Below, one piece after another: positions 1 to 10,183 of a stretch of DNA of 64,000 bases. The translations under genes were made by a program, and so were the position numbers. Origin of the DNA: Tiliqua scincoides (taxonomy: Eukaryota > Chordata > Lepidosauria > Squamata > Scincidae). Numbering within the stretch: position 1 is the first letter of the stretch; each line of letters opens with the position of its first letter. Below the pieces are notes generated by a model. It was not told the DNA's origin and did not search any database. It saw only the letters and a list, made by a program, of their open reading frames with translations. The DNA is taken from NCBI RefSeq assembly GCF_035046505.1, contig NC_089822.1, positions 271,207,054 to 271,271,053 of the forward strand. The letters are read 5' to 3'.

Positions 1-54
1 TACATTTTATTTTAACATGTATCAATGAATCAGCAATGTGTCATTGACAGATGT

Positions 55-303
55 TATATAGGTGCTAGATAGGTGCTATATAGGTGTTATATAGGTGGTA
101 GACAGGCGCTATAAAGGTGTTAGGCGCTAGACAGGTGTTAGGTTTTATATGGCTGCTAAATAGGTGTTATGTAGGTGCTAGACAGGCACTATATAGATGC
201 TAGATAGGTGTTAAATAGGCACTAGATAGGATAGATAGGTGCTGGACAGGCGCTATATACGTGTTAAATAAGTGCTATATAGGTGTTAAATAGGTGCTAT
301 ATA
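55..303. repeat. AT-rich minisatellite (about 9-10 bp units)
   Basis: Irregular tandem repeat of short units of the type taggtgctata / taggtgttaga. It is repeated as the reverse complement at 6559-6808 and in the same direction at 13365-13613. Confidence 0.85.
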
Positions 304-735
304 GGCATAAGAACATAAGAACAGCCCCACTGGATCAGGCCATAGGCCCATCTAGTCCAGCTTCCTGTATCTCACAGCGGCCCACCTAATGCCCCAGGGA
401 GCACACCAGGTAACAAGAAGACCTGCAAGGCCTCCTGGGAATTGTAGTTTAAGAACATAAGAACAGCCCCACTGGAGCAGGCCATAGGCCCATCTAGTCC
501 AGCTTCCTGTATCTCACAGCGGCCCACCAAATGCCCCAGGGAGCACACCAGACAACAAGAAGACCTGCAAGGCATTCTGGGAATGTAGTTAAGAACATAA
601 GAACAGCCCCACTGGATCAGGCCATAGGCCCATCTAGTCCAGCTTCCTGTATCTCACAGTGGCCCACCAAATGCCCCAGGGAGCACACCAGATCACAAGA
701 GCACACCTTGGATGCAGCAGGAAATGGGGAGTGGC
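304..735 (-). repeat. CR1 3'-tail tandem repeat, three units (copy A)
   Basis: Three consecutive units of about 140 bp, each beginning with aagaacataagaacagcccc, the reverse complement of the squamate CR1 3' tail. Units 1 and 2 end in a reversed ACTACAATTCCCAG element; in unit 2 this element has lost one base relative to the copy at 13885-13905. The same array occurs at 6129-6558 (inverted) and 13614-14045 (direct). Confidence 0.8.
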
Positions 736-767
736 ACTTGCTCTAGAGTAATTGATATGAGTAATTG

Positions 768-1008
768 AGAGCCAGGGTGGTGTAGTGGTTTGGGAGGTGG
801 ACTTAGACCTGGATGACCCAGGTTCAAATCCCCCCTCAGCCACAAAGCTTCCTGGGTGACCTTGGGCCAGTCACTTTCTCTCAGCCTCACCTACCTCACA
901 GGGTTGTTGTGAGGACAAGAAGGAGGGGGGAGGAGCTGTGTAAACCGCCCTGAGCTCTTTGGAGAAGGGCGGTATAAAAATGTGAATAAATAAAAATAAA
1001 ATATAAAT
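768..1008 (+). repeat. Squam-type tRNA-derived SINE (copy A)
   Basis: A tRNA-like head contains tggtgtagtgg (A-box region) and ggttcaaatcc at 821-831 (B box). The body has the Squam SINE string ctcacagggttgttgtgagg and a gcggtataaaaatgtgaataaataaa tail. It lies in intron 1 of the beta-leader unit on this side. Confidence 0.85.
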
Positions 1009-1375
1009 ATGAAGCCAACAGCTCCCAGGCAGGGCCTAGGAGAGGGGGAATTTGTACCCAGGCCCAAGATCACAAAGGGGGCCCAGGAGCCAAAGGAGGG
1101 GCCCAGAAAGTTCCTGGGACCTGACATTTTCCTATCTCACCTGAACACACTGCCAGCGCATAAGCTGGGGCACAACCATGTGCATGCATGTTACTGCTGC
1201 TGCCAAAATCAACCACAGGTTTCAGGTGCCACAAAACTCTCAGGACTTTGAAGGGGTGACTTTGGACTCTCCCCGCCTCTCGTGATGGAGCTGTTGACTG
1301 CTGCATGTTTGAAGGGGGGGTGCCTCCCCCTCTGCTCTGCCACCCCCAGAAGAAAGAGCCTTCTGTGCCCCTCAC

Positions 1376-1463
1376 CTGGAGGCTCCACGCTCTGCACCTC
1401 AGTGGAAAATACTCCCACCACCACCACCACCAGCAGGGCCTTGATGCCTGAAGAAGAACCCAT
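1376..1463 (-). pseudogene. Orphan MHC class II beta leader exon (copy A)
   Basis: The exon starts at ATG 1463 and ends at a canonical donor (CCAG|GTGAGG) after 88 nt, phase 1, exactly like exon 1 of the complete beta gene at 29927. It encodes a hydrophobic signal peptide beginning MGSSSGIKALLVVVVVGVFS. Read leftward, its intron runs off the window at position 1, so whether a beta1 exon follows cannot be seen. It is nearly identical to the leader exons at 5401-5488 and 14689-14776. Several one-base losses in the surrounding sequence relative to the 14-kb copy suggest lower consensus quality here. Confidence 0.75.
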
Positions 1464-1590
1464 TTTTCCTCAGCAGGGAGAGACACCCTCTGGCCACTGG
1501 GCCCCCCACAACTCCAGACTGGGACTTTCTCGGCCCAGCCTTGGGGCTCAACTCCTGCAGGGTCCCCTCCCCAAGCAGTGCCAGGCGTGG

Positions 1591-1634
1591 AGTCAATCAG
1601 CCTGGCAGCTGAGGCAGCGTCATCAGTCGCCCGG
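1591..1634 (-). promoter_or_regulatory. Class II beta X/Y promoter module (copy A)
   Basis: On the minus strand, an X box (ccgggcgactgatg, 1634-1621) lies upstream of a Y-box position reading ctgattgact (1600-1591), about 130 bp upstream of ATG 1463. The NF-Y core is altered (ATTGA instead of ATTGG). Confidence 0.7.
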
Positions 1635-2157
1635 CAGGAATGCTGAGGAAACGCTGATTCAGGCTGTTGTGTCCCAGCAAGGAACAGGCAGAGAGAAGCT
1701 GGTGGGGGGCTGGTGATGGGGCAGCCCAGGGGAGACCAGGGAGCTCTGGGTCAGGCAGCAGCGACCTGCAGACCTCTTGCTGGTCAGGCAGCAGCGACCT
1801 CTTGCTGCCCCCTCCCAGCCCACCAACAGAAAGGCTCAGCTGATGCAGCAGAGAGTGACCCACAGCCACAGAGGCTTGTGTCCTGCACACACATGTGCCA
1901 CCCTGAGGCCTGCAGCCCACACCCTCTGGCTGCTCCAGGCCGCCTCCAGGCACAACCTGTGGCCATCACCAGTGTGTCTGTCCCTGTCTTCTTCCTCCTC
2001 CTGAGGACCAGGTGACAGATGCAGAAGGTACAAAGGTAAAGTAAGGGACAGAGCGATGCGCCCTTAGCCAGTTTAGAGGAGGGCACTTTGGCAGCTGCAG
2101 CTCAGCATGGAAGGGTTTAAACAGCCACAGCCACGCCAGCCAAAGTCCCCTCCTCCA

Positions 2158-2357
2158 NNNNNNNNNNNNNNNNNNNNNNNNNNNNNNNNNNNNNNNNNNN
2201 NNNNNNNNNNNNNNNNNNNNNNNNNNNNNNNNNNNNNNNNNNNNNNNNNNNNNNNNNNNNNNNNNNNNNNNNNNNNNNNNNNNNNNNNNNNNNNNNNNNN
2301 NNNNNNNNNNNNNNNNNNNNNNNNNNNNNNNNNNNNNNNNNNNNNNNNNNNNNNNNN
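2158..2357. other. Assembly gap (200 N)
   Basis: A run of exactly 200 N, probably a placeholder for a gap of unknown size. It cuts the homology between copy A and the left palindrome arm: 2157 matches about 4725 inverted, whereas 2358 resumes inside an alpha transmembrane exon. Confidence 0.99.
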
Positions 2358-3560
2358 TTGGCCTGGGCCTGGCCGTGGGCATTGCTGGCATCATGGTGGG
2401 CACCGTCCTCGCGGTCAGGAGCAGGCGGCAGAATGCAGCCCGCCACCGCCAAGGTCCCCTGTGAGTTCCAGCCTAGGGCAGCTGCAGCAGGCCCTGGAGT
2501 GGAAGGAGGGAGGGGGATTCATGTTCCTTCCCTGGGCAGGAGAAACTGGCTGCTCTCTCTCGGCCATTCCTTTTCTCCTTCATGAGGTCTAGTCACTTTG
2601 TCCTGCATCTGGCATTCTGACCCTCAGAGCAGTCCCATGTGCATTTTCTCAGAGGAAAGTCCTATTGAGCTTGGTCAGACTACTCCCATGAAAATCTGGA
2701 CAGGACTGCAGCTGACAGCTGTTTGGCTTAGAGAGGGAGCATCTATTTCTTCTAGGCGGTGTTTCCATCCCCCTTCCTCAAAGAACTCGGCAGCACACGT
2801 GGTCTTCCCTGCTGCTTTGCCTCACAACAACCTTGTGAGGGAGGTCAAGTTGAGACTGACTGGTGCAAGGCCACCCAGGGGGCTTCACGGCCAAGTGGGG
2901 CTTTTGCCCGGTCTCCTCCTCTTATACACTAACCACTGCGCACGCTGGCTGCCAGGCAGAGGAAGCAGCAGGAGGCAAATGGGTTGGAGGGCAGAGGAGC
3001 CATGTCTGGCTGAGTGAGGAGTGGGTGCAGGACATGTGCAGAACAGACAGACAGACAGACAGCTGATAAGAGGTGGGGGGGATACTTGTCCTCCATTATG
3101 TGCCTCCCCCTGACTCATCACCCCTTCTGCTTTCCTACCCGCCAGGTGATCAGATTGCTGGTTCCCTCCTGCTGGATCAGCTTCCGCCTCTGCCCCAGTT
3201 CAGACCCATCTGCTCCTCTCCTCTCTCACCTGCTCCAAGGACCTGGCCTCCCTCCTGACCTGCCAGCCTGTGATGGGACCAGTCTCACTCGGATCGTGTT
3301 GCTCACCTTGAAATGGACCAGCTGTGGTGATCGCCTCAGGCGGGAGATCTGGGAGCCGGTGCCAACCTCAAAACGATGCCCCAGAAGTCGTGTCACAACC
3401 GGAAAGAACGTCACGTCCAGGTTTTTAAAAAGCGAAAATTGAGCAGCTCCCCACCCACTTGCTCTGCCGCTTCCCCCAAGCCAGTGGCACAGCTAAGGCT
3501 TCTATCTGCTACCTGGGGTCAAAGAAGATTTTTACCCCCCCCCCCCAATAAAATCAAATG
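2358..3560 (+). pseudogene. Partial MHC class II alpha gene: end of exon 4 and exon 5 (left arm)
   Basis: The sequence resumes after the gap inside the alpha transmembrane/cytoplasmic exon. It encodes GLGLAVGIAGIMVGTVLAV, then RSRRQNAARHRQGP, and ends at a donor after 2460 (CCCCT|GTGAGT). An acceptor (tttcctacccgccag) ends at 3145, and exon 5 begins GTGA, so splicing gives a Leu codon and a TGA stop (3147-3149). A polyadenylation signal aataaa lies at 3547-3552. Exons 1-3 are missing because of the gap. This is the mirror copy of the 3' end of alpha gene 1 (17697-16600). It may be an assembly duplicate rather than a separate locus. Confidence 0.75.
2780..2950 (-). repeat. Decayed Squam SINE in alpha intron 4 (left arm)
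   Basis: Mirror image of 17215-17400. It retains the diagnostic cctcacaacaaccttgtgaggg and gtggccttgcaccagtcag-like strings. It is clearly more diverged than the SINE at 5853-6098, so it is an older insertion. Confidence 0.6.
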
Positions 3561-3689
3561 TAATTAAGCAAGTAAATACAAAGTGTGCTGCTTATTGGTT
3601 ACAGACACTGTGCTCGGTTGAAGAGGGACAGTTATTCTCCCCTGCTAAGAGGAGACCTCCACCCCCCCCCCCCGCCAAACAGAAGCGGT

Positions 3690-3880
3690 TCCCACCGGGA
3701 CCCCATCCTCCTCTCGGCGGGCTGCAGACCAAAGAGGCGCGTCCGGCCAGGCGGAGGCTCCGCGAGTGCCGAGCGCGGGGCTGCAGCCCGAACTTGCCCC
3801 ACCAGGCTGGGGGGGGCGGGGGAGACTCCCCCGGCCAATGGGAAGAGGGCTCCGCGCTGACCCGCCTGTCGCCGGGTGGA
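3690..3880 (-). pseudogene. Relic 5' end of a class II alpha gene (left arm)
   Basis: On the minus strand this region matches the promoter, 5'UTR and start codon of alpha gene 2 (26870-27030). An X box lies at 3876-3863, a CCAAT Y box at 3839-3835, and an ATG at 3706-3704. Homology stops just after the first codons: unlike the exons at 26873 and 28445 there is no leucine-rich leader or donor. The start reads MGSRW here but MGVPV in the right arm because one G is missing. The relic lies divergently about 1.7 kb from the beta leader at 5401. Confidence 0.7.
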
Positions 3881-3954
3881 GCCAAAGACTGGGAAAGGGG
3901 TTTGCCCTCTGACCCAGGGGGCCTGCGGACCTGCATCCCGGTGCCCGCCCCTGC

Positions 3955-4275
3955 ACCTGGCATTCTGACCGAGCCCATGTCTAAAATCAGGAGGTTGCGC
4001 ATACACATCATGGCTTCTACCCCGTAATGGATTTTTCCTCCAGAAACTTGCCCAATCCCCTTTTAAAGGCGTCCAGGCCAGACGCCATCACCACATCCTG
4101 TGGCAAGGAGTTCCACAGACGAACCTCACGCTGAGTAAAGAAATATTTTCTTCTGTCTGTCCTAACTCTCCCAACACTCAGTTTTAGTGGATGTCCCCTG
4201 GTTCTGGTGTTATGTGAGAGTGTAAAGAGCATCTCCCTATCCACTCTGTCCATCCCCTGCATAATTTTGTATGTC

Positions 4276-4279
<4 letters not shown>
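3955..4279 (-). repeat. CR1 LINE 3' fragment
   Basis: Reverse-strand translation gives the end of CR1 ORF2, including VRLWNSLPQDVVMASGLDAF and KFLEEKSITGY. The 5' truncation point is joined to the CT run at 4282-4339. Confidence 0.85.

Positions 4280-4281
<2 letters not shown>

Positions 4282-4339
<58 letters not shown>
4282..4339. repeat. (CT)n microsatellite
   Basis: An uninterrupted CT run. The mirrored (GA)n at 15843-15883 is clearly shorter, one of the largest length differences between the palindrome arms. Confidence 0.95.
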
Positions 4340-4341
<2 letters not shown>

Positions 4342-5229
4342 ATCCTTTGTCTTTTCCCATTCCAGGGCATGCAGCAAGGAGCTGGGAGATCTGCAGGGAA
4401 GTGGGCTCGGTTAGGTGAGGGTCCTGGATCAGAGCGAGAGGCAGCTCTGGGGCGCGACTGGCCCGAGGGCTGAGGGGTGCAGGGGGCCCTCCAACTGCTG
4501 GGTGACACTCTCCTCCTGCGGTCCAGGAACATGCAAGGGAGACTCCCCTCGGGGGAAGCCAAGGGCCCGTCGTAGGACACCCACTGGTGGACAGGCCCAG
4601 TTCCGCAGGGCCCTCACCTGACACCGTCTCCATTCAGGACAGCGAGACTTGTCTGAAGCTACGCAGGAGGACAGGGCACCGATCCCCTGCAGGACAGAGT
4701 GCTGCACCTTTAAGCAGTGCATGGAGGAGGGGACTTTGGCTGGCGTGGCTGTGGCTGTTTAAACCCTTCCATGCTGAGCTGCAGCTGCCAAAGTGCCCTC
4801 CTCTAAACTGGCTAAGGGCGCATCGCTCTGTCCTCCTCTGCATCTGGTCACCTGGTCCTCAGGAGGAGGAAGAAGCAGGGACAGACACACTGGTGATGGC
4901 CACAGGTTGTGCCTGGAGGCGGCCTGGAGCAGCCAGAGGGTGTGGGCTGCAGGCCTCAGGGTGGCACATGTGTGTGCAGGACACAAGCCTCTGTGGCTGT
5001 GGGTCACTCTCTGCTGCATCAGCTGAGCCTTTCTGTTGGTGGGCTGGGAGGGGGCAGCAAGAGGTCGCTGCTGCCTGACCCAGCAAGAGGTCTGCAGGTC
5101 GCTGCTGCCTGACCCAGAGCTCCCTGGTCTCCCCTGGGCTGCCCCATCACCAGCCCCCCACCAGCTTCTCTCTGCCTGTTCCTTGCTGGGACACAACAGC
5201 CTGAATCAGCGGTTTCCTCAGCATTCCTG

Positions 5230-5273
5230 CCCGGCGACTGATGACGCTGCCTCAGCTGCCAGGCTGATTGACT
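5230..5273 (+). promoter_or_regulatory. Class II beta X/Y promoter module (left arm)
   Basis: The X box cccggcgactgatg (5230-5243) is followed by an X2-like tgacgct and a Y-box position ctgattgact (5264-5273). The module lies about 130 bp before ATG 5401. The Y-box core is ATTGA rather than ATTGG. Confidence 0.75.
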
Positions 5274-5400
5274 CCACGCCTGGCACTGCTTGGGGAGGGG
5301 ACCCTGGCAGGAGTTGAGCCCCAAGGCTGGGCCGAGAAAGTCCCAGTCTGGAGTTGTGGGGGCCCAGTGGCCAGAGGGTGTCTCTCCCTGCTGAGGAAAA

Positions 5401-5488
5401 ATGGGTTCTTCTTCAGGCATCAAGGCCCTGCTGGTGGTGGTGGTGGTGGGAGTATTTTCCACTGAGGTGCAGAGCGTGGAGCCTCCAG
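5401..5488 (+). pseudogene. Orphan MHC class II beta leader exon (left arm)
   Basis: An 88-nt exon, ATG to a canonical GTGAGG donor, phase 1, encoding MGSSSGIKALLVVVVVGVFS and then TEVQSVEPP. It matches exon 1 of the complete beta gene (29927-30014) with a few changes. Downstream there is only intron-1-like sequence running to the palindrome centre, then the same sequence in reverse; no beta1 exon is present. As assembled it cannot make a beta chain. Confidence 0.8.
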
Positions 5489-5852
5489 GTGAGGGGCACA
5501 GAAGGCTCTTTCTTCTGGGGGTGGCAGAGCAGAGGGGGAGGCACCCCCCCTTCAAACATGCAGCAGTCAACAGCTCCATCACGAGAGGCGGGGAGAGTCC
5601 AAAGTCACCCCTTCAAAGTCCTGAGAGTTTTGTGGCACCTGAAACCTGTGGTTGATTTTGGCAGCAGCAGTAACATGCATGCACATGGTTGTGCCCAGCA
5701 TTATGCGCTGGCAGTGTGTTCAGGTAAGATAGGAAAATGTCAGGTCCCAGGAACTTTCTGGGCCCCTCCTTTGGCTCCTGGGCCCCCTTTGTGATCTTGG
5801 GCCTGGGTACAAATTCCCCCTCTCCTAGGCCCTGCCTGGGAGCTGTTGGCTT

Positions 5853-6098
5853 CATATTTATATTTTATTTTTATTTATTCACATTTTTATACCGCCCTTC
5901 CTCCAAAGAGCTCAGGGCGGTTTACACAGCTCCTCCCCCCTCCTTCTTGTCCTCACAACAACCCTGTGAGGTAGGTGAGGCTGAGAGAAAGTGACTGGCC
6001 CAAGGTCACCCAGGAAGCTTTGTGGCTGAGGGGGGATTTGAACCTGGGTCATCCAGGTCTAAGTCCACCTCCCAAACCACTACACCACCCTGGCTCTC
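5853..6098 (-). repeat. Squam-type SINE (left arm)
   Basis: Inverted copy of the SINE at 768-1008. The related intron of the complete beta gene has an empty site at about 31045-31060 (cttcatatcaattactc), so this insertion happened after the two intron lineages separated. Confidence 0.85.
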
Positions 6099-6128
6099 AA
6101 TTACTCATATCAATTACTCTAGAGCAAG

Positions 6129-6558
6129 TGCCACTCCCCATTTCCTGCTGCATCCAAGGTGTGCTCTTGTGATCTGGTGTGCTCCTGGGGCATTTGGTGG
6201 GCCACTGTGAGATACAGGAAGCTGGACTAGATGGGCCTATGGCCTGATCCAGTGGGGCTGTTCTTATGTTCTTAACTACAATTCCAGAATGCCTTGCAGG
6301 TCTTCTTGTTGTCTGGTGTGCTCCCTGGGGCATTTGGTGGGCCGCTGTGAGATACAGGAAGCTGACTAGATGGGCCTATGGCCTGCTCCAGTGGGGCTGT
6401 TCTTATGTTCTTAAACTACAATTCCCAGGAGGCCTTGCAGGTCTTCTTGTTACCTGGTGTGCTCCCTGGGGCATTAGGTGGGCCGCTGTGAGATACAGGA
6501 AGCTGGACTAGATGGGCCTATGGCCTGATCCAGTGGGGCTGTTCTTATGTTCTTATGC
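6129..6558 (+). repeat. CR1 3'-tail tandem repeat, three units (left arm)
   Basis: Three units of about 140 bp ending in gctgttcttatgttctta. Two are preceded by an AACTACAATTCC element. Single-base losses relative to the right arm are visible, for example gctgactagatgg for gctggactagatgg. Confidence 0.8.
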
Positions 6559-6808
6559 CTATATAGCACCTATTTAACACCTATATAGCACTTATTTAAC
6601 ACGTATATAGCGCCTGTCCAGCACCTATCTATCCTATCTAGTGCCTATTTAACACCTATCTAGCATCTATATAGTGCCTGTCTAGCACCTACATAACACC
6701 TATTTAGCAGCCATATAAAACCTAACACCTGTCTAGCGCCTAACACCTTTATAGCGCCTGTCTACCACCTATATAACACCTATATAGCACCTATCTAGCA
6801 CCTATATA
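6559..6808. repeat. Minisatellite (left arm)
   Basis: Reverse complement of the minisatellite at 55-303 and of the one at 13365-13613. Confidence 0.85.
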
Positions 6809-7019
6809 ACATCTGTCAATGACACATTGCTGATTCATTGATACATGTTAAAATAAAATGTATTTACTTTACAAGACAGCAAGAGGAACAATATGCCAGT
6901 CAAATACAGTAATGTCATTGGAACACTCGTTTTTTTTACAATATTCATTACTTTTAAAAAGCAAAGTACAGAACATTTGAATGTATTGAATCTACCTGGT
7001 TGAGCTGAATCCTCCCAGC

Positions 7020-7400
7020 TTTCGGAGAGTTGAATCTCCTTAGAACCAGGTGTGAATCCAGTGTCTGTATTTGGGAGGGGGCCATGAGCACTACCTTCAG
7101 AGCCCAGGTCAACCAGGCAGGTAGACCTGGGCTCTTGACTTGGAGCCCAGGTCTACCAGCTGGGTAGACCTGGACTCCCACTTGAGCTTATCGCCTCTGT
7201 GGCCATTGTGGCTGGGTGGGAAGAGCTGGGCTCCCACCTGGACTTGGATCCCAGGTTTACCTGCTATGTAGACCTGGGCTCCTGCTTGAGCTTATCACTT
7301 CGGTGGACATTTGCTGGGCAGGCAGACCTGGGTCTGGGCTCCCACCTGAACTTGGAGCCCAGGTTTACCTGCTTGGGTAGACCTGGGCTCCTGATTGAGC
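7020..7400. repeat. Minisatellite of gagcccaggtctacc / ggtagacctgggctcc
   Basis: Repeated 14-16-bp blocks alternate with their reverse complements (gagcccaggtctacc and gtagacctgggctcc), so the stretch is full of small hairpins. Related blocks occur at 12773-13153 (mirror), 30500-30535, 33450-33480 and 36330-36490. Confidence 0.7.
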
Positions 7401-7407
7401 TTATAGC

Positions 7408-7885
7408 CTACATAAGAACATGATAAGAGCCCCGCTGAATCAGGCCAAAGGCCCATCTAGTCCAGCTTCCTGTATCGCACAGTGGCCCACCAAATGCTTC
7501 AGGGAGCACAAAAGACAGCAAGACTCAACCTGCATCCTGGTGTCCTCTCCTGCATCTGGCATTGAGGTAGCCTACTTCTAAAATCAGGAGCTTGCACATA
7601 CCTGTCATGACTTGTAACCTGTGATGGACTTTCCTCCAGAAATTTGTCCACTCTCCTCTTAAAGGCATCTAAACAACTTGCCATCACCACTTCCTGTGGC
7701 AAGGCATTCTACAGACTAATCACATTCTGGGTAAAGAAATATTTTCTTTTGTCCGTCCTGACTCTCCCAACACTCCATTTGAGTGGATGTCTCCTGGTTC
7801 TGGGGTTATGTGAGAGGGAAAAGAACATCCCTCTAGCCATCCCTTACACAATTTTATATGTCTCAATCATGTCCCCCCTCAGGCC
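7408..7885 (-). repeat. CR1 LINE 3' fragment (left arm)
   Basis: Starts with ataagaacatgataagagcccc (3' tail, reversed) and reads back into ORF2 up to a 5' truncation near caatcatgtcccccctcagg. The reverse-strand translation includes a decayed LPQEVVMASCLDAFKR. Mirrored at 12288-12765. Confidence 0.85.
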
Positions 7886-8318
7886 TCTGTGGCTATTTGC
7901 TGGGTGGCTAGACCTGCCCAGTGGGTGTTCCCCTGACGCCTGACTGTGCTCTCCGTCGTGGTAGGTGTCCTTCCCTGCTGGCAGGTCAGTTGGGGGGGGG
8001 GTATGCACCCGTGGCCTCCCCGTATTTGCTCCTGCTTAGACCCCTTCCCACACTCTTTAGCTCAAATGCTTTCCATGTTTCTCCCACCAGAAAAAGGGTC
8101 TCTCCAGCCCCCAAGCAGCAGCCATTAATTTTAAAAGTATATCTGAAAGGCAAGAACCTGCCCCCAGGATTTCTCCAAACAGGAACATTTCTCCCTGCCC
8201 CCCCCACAGCAGTACCATTTTAGTAATTAGCATGTTCCACAGTCAAAGAAACAGCCCCCTCCCTTCCCAACAACAATGTTGCATGATGTGTGCCAGGATA
8301 CAGGCACTCCCACTAGTG

Positions 8319-8678
8319 CAGTGTTTCTCAAACTGTGGGTCAGGACCCACTAGGTGGGTCACAAATCAGTTTCAGGTGGGTCGCCATTCATTTCAATATT
8401 TTATTTTTTAATATATTAGACTTGATGCCACTAGGGGTGTGTAACTGCATTAGGGAAACGGTTACAGACCTGTACTTTGGACAGGCTACTCTGTGCTTTT
8501 AACAATGATAGTCAATGAGACTTATTCTTGGGTAAGTGTGGGTAGGATTGCAGCCTAAGATGGTTAAAATGTTTCCTGCTTAATGATGTCACTTCTGGTC
8601 ATGACATCACTTCCGGTGGGTCCTGACAGATTTTCATTCTAAAAATGGGTCCCGGTGCAAAAAGTGTGACAACCACTG
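8319..8678. mobile_element. Non-autonomous hAT transposon (left arm)
   Basis: Terminal inverted repeats are cagtgtttctcaaact... and ...agtgtgacaaccactg, the form used by Charlie-like hAT elements. Flanks cactagtg (8311-8318) and cattggtg (8679-8686) look like a decayed 8-bp target duplication. No transposase. Mirrored at 11495-11854; a truncated relative lies at 32052-32376. Confidence 0.8.
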
Positions 8679-9089
8679 CATTGGTGGAATGCAGGGATAG
8701 GGCTGAAGGGCACGTGGCCAGATCCTTCCTCCTTGGGAACAGGTGCAGCTGGTGCATTAGCTGAAAGTGGGCAGTGGAGCTCCTGGCCATCCCCACCCCC
8801 CGCAAGTCCAAAAGCAGACCCCCAGCCTGTGAGCCTAGATTCTCAAGGGGAGTCCTGCAAGTCCTCCCCACAGATGCTGAATCCCTGTGTGGGAAGGTGG
8901 TGGCTCTCTGAAATGGACCAGAAGCTCTCTGGTCATTGCCCCCCTTGGAGGTCTGGGTGGGCTAAAGGGGGAAGAGAAAGAACTGGCCGTCTGACCCTTC
9001 CAATCAATATTTTTAAAAGCATGAATTCAACAGGGAAGGTGCAAGGAGAGAGAACAATTAACACCCCCCCCCCAGGCAAAAGGATGACA

Positions 9090-9425
9090 TTGAACTGATT
9101 GTTATAATTATGGCTGAAGCAGCAGATAAGCTGAGCTGAGTTATTCCACCTGCTCTTTGGTGTCAGCAAAGAGGAGCTGCTTGTCAGCCAGCGTGGGAGG
9201 CAAATGGGGGCCAGAAGTGATAGCAGACTGTGAAAGATCCATCTGAAATGTTGTGCAGTTCTTGAAAGATAGAAATTTTCCGTTACTGTGAAAATCCCCC
9301 CCCCCGGGGGTTTAGAGGTAGCCTGCCTATGTGAGCCGCCTTGAATAAAGCCAGAGGAGGAATCCGATGCCCAGAAAGGCAGTATATAAATACCAGTATT
9401 ATTATTATTAAACATGATTATTACG
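9090..9425 (-). repeat. SINE-like repeat with ATT-rich tail (left arm)
   Basis: Inverted relative of the tRNA-type SINE at 36857-37205, sharing the gccttgaataaagcc region and a tattattattatt tail, with the tRNA-like head decayed. Mirrored at 10748-11083; also at 31634-31960. Confidence 0.6.
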
Positions 9426-9979
9426 AGAGTCAAGATTACGTAGCGCTCAGGAGTCTGCGCGCATCTCAGTGCCCTTCTAGTCCAGGGTCCTCAGCTCATT
9501 GTTCTGGTTTGGCTGTGGAGCCCCAGAAGAATTACAAGTGCAGCTGAAAATGGAACTGCACAAGGAAAACACAGACAGCAGCTGGAAGGGGAGACAAGTT
9601 CAGATTTCAATGGGAGTTTTCTCCATAGTGCTGGCCCTGATCTTGTGGGGGGGGGAGGGGAGCAACTCCCTTGGACATCAACAGACCACCAATCGATCCA
9701 CTCGCAGCCTACAGCTCTTCCTTGACCAGTGCAGAAGACTCTCTTGTCAATGAACAGATAGACCCAGCCTGAACTGAACTGGGGGGGAGAGAAGAGGAGG
9801 AGCTGGACTGCTTCCTCCAGGCCCTCCCCTTGGACACTCTCATCATACCATTGAGATCAGGGAAGAGCCTGAACCATCCTTCCCTCTCAGAGTAGGACGC
9901 CAGAGGGGGGAGACAAAGCCCTGGCTGGGTGATTGTGAAGCTGGAAATGGGGGGTGGCACTTGCTCTAGAGTAAAGAGC

Positions 9980-10183
9980 TCTTCCTCCAAAGAGCTCAGG
10001 GCGGTTTACACAGCTCCTCCCCCCCTCCTTCTTGTCCTCACAACAACCCTGTGAGGTAGGTGAGGCTGAGAGAAAGTGACTGGCCCAAGGTCACCCAGGA
10101 AGCTTTGTGGCTGAGGGGGGATTTGAACCTGGGTCATCCAGGTCTAAGTCCACCTCCCAAACCACTACACCACCCTGGCTCTC
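9980..10183 (-). repeat. Truncated Squam SINE forming the palindrome spacer
   Basis: The only non-mirrored sequence at the centre of the palindrome is this SINE, cut at its 3' tail end (starts cttcctccaaagagctcagg). It continues into ctcaattactcatatcaattactctagagcaag, the same SINE-intron junction as at about 6098-6130. The centre therefore repeats a junction already present once in each arm. Confidence 0.85.

Larger units (their letters stand above)
2358..9974 (+). repeat. Left arm of a 15.4-kb palindrome
   Basis: This arm is the reverse complement of 10199-17799. Between 6862 and 9974 mirrored coordinates sum to exactly 20173 at every landmark checked (for example 8319/11854 and 9974/10199), and homopolymer runs match in length. 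Outward of 6862 the sum drifts (20154 to 20177) because of small indels, including a longer CT run here. The arm contains alpha exons 4-5, an alpha start relic, a beta promoter and leader, and several transposon copies. Confidence 0.95.

Noticed and set aside
768-1008. Possible tRNA gene
   Set aside because: A and B boxes are present, but they form the head of a SINE with a long unrelated body and AT-rich tail, repeated many times.
5401-5488. Orphan beta leader exons as evidence for additional functional beta genes
   Set aside because: No beta1 or beta2 exon follows in the window, the promoters have a damaged Y box, and the structure may be an assembly artefact.
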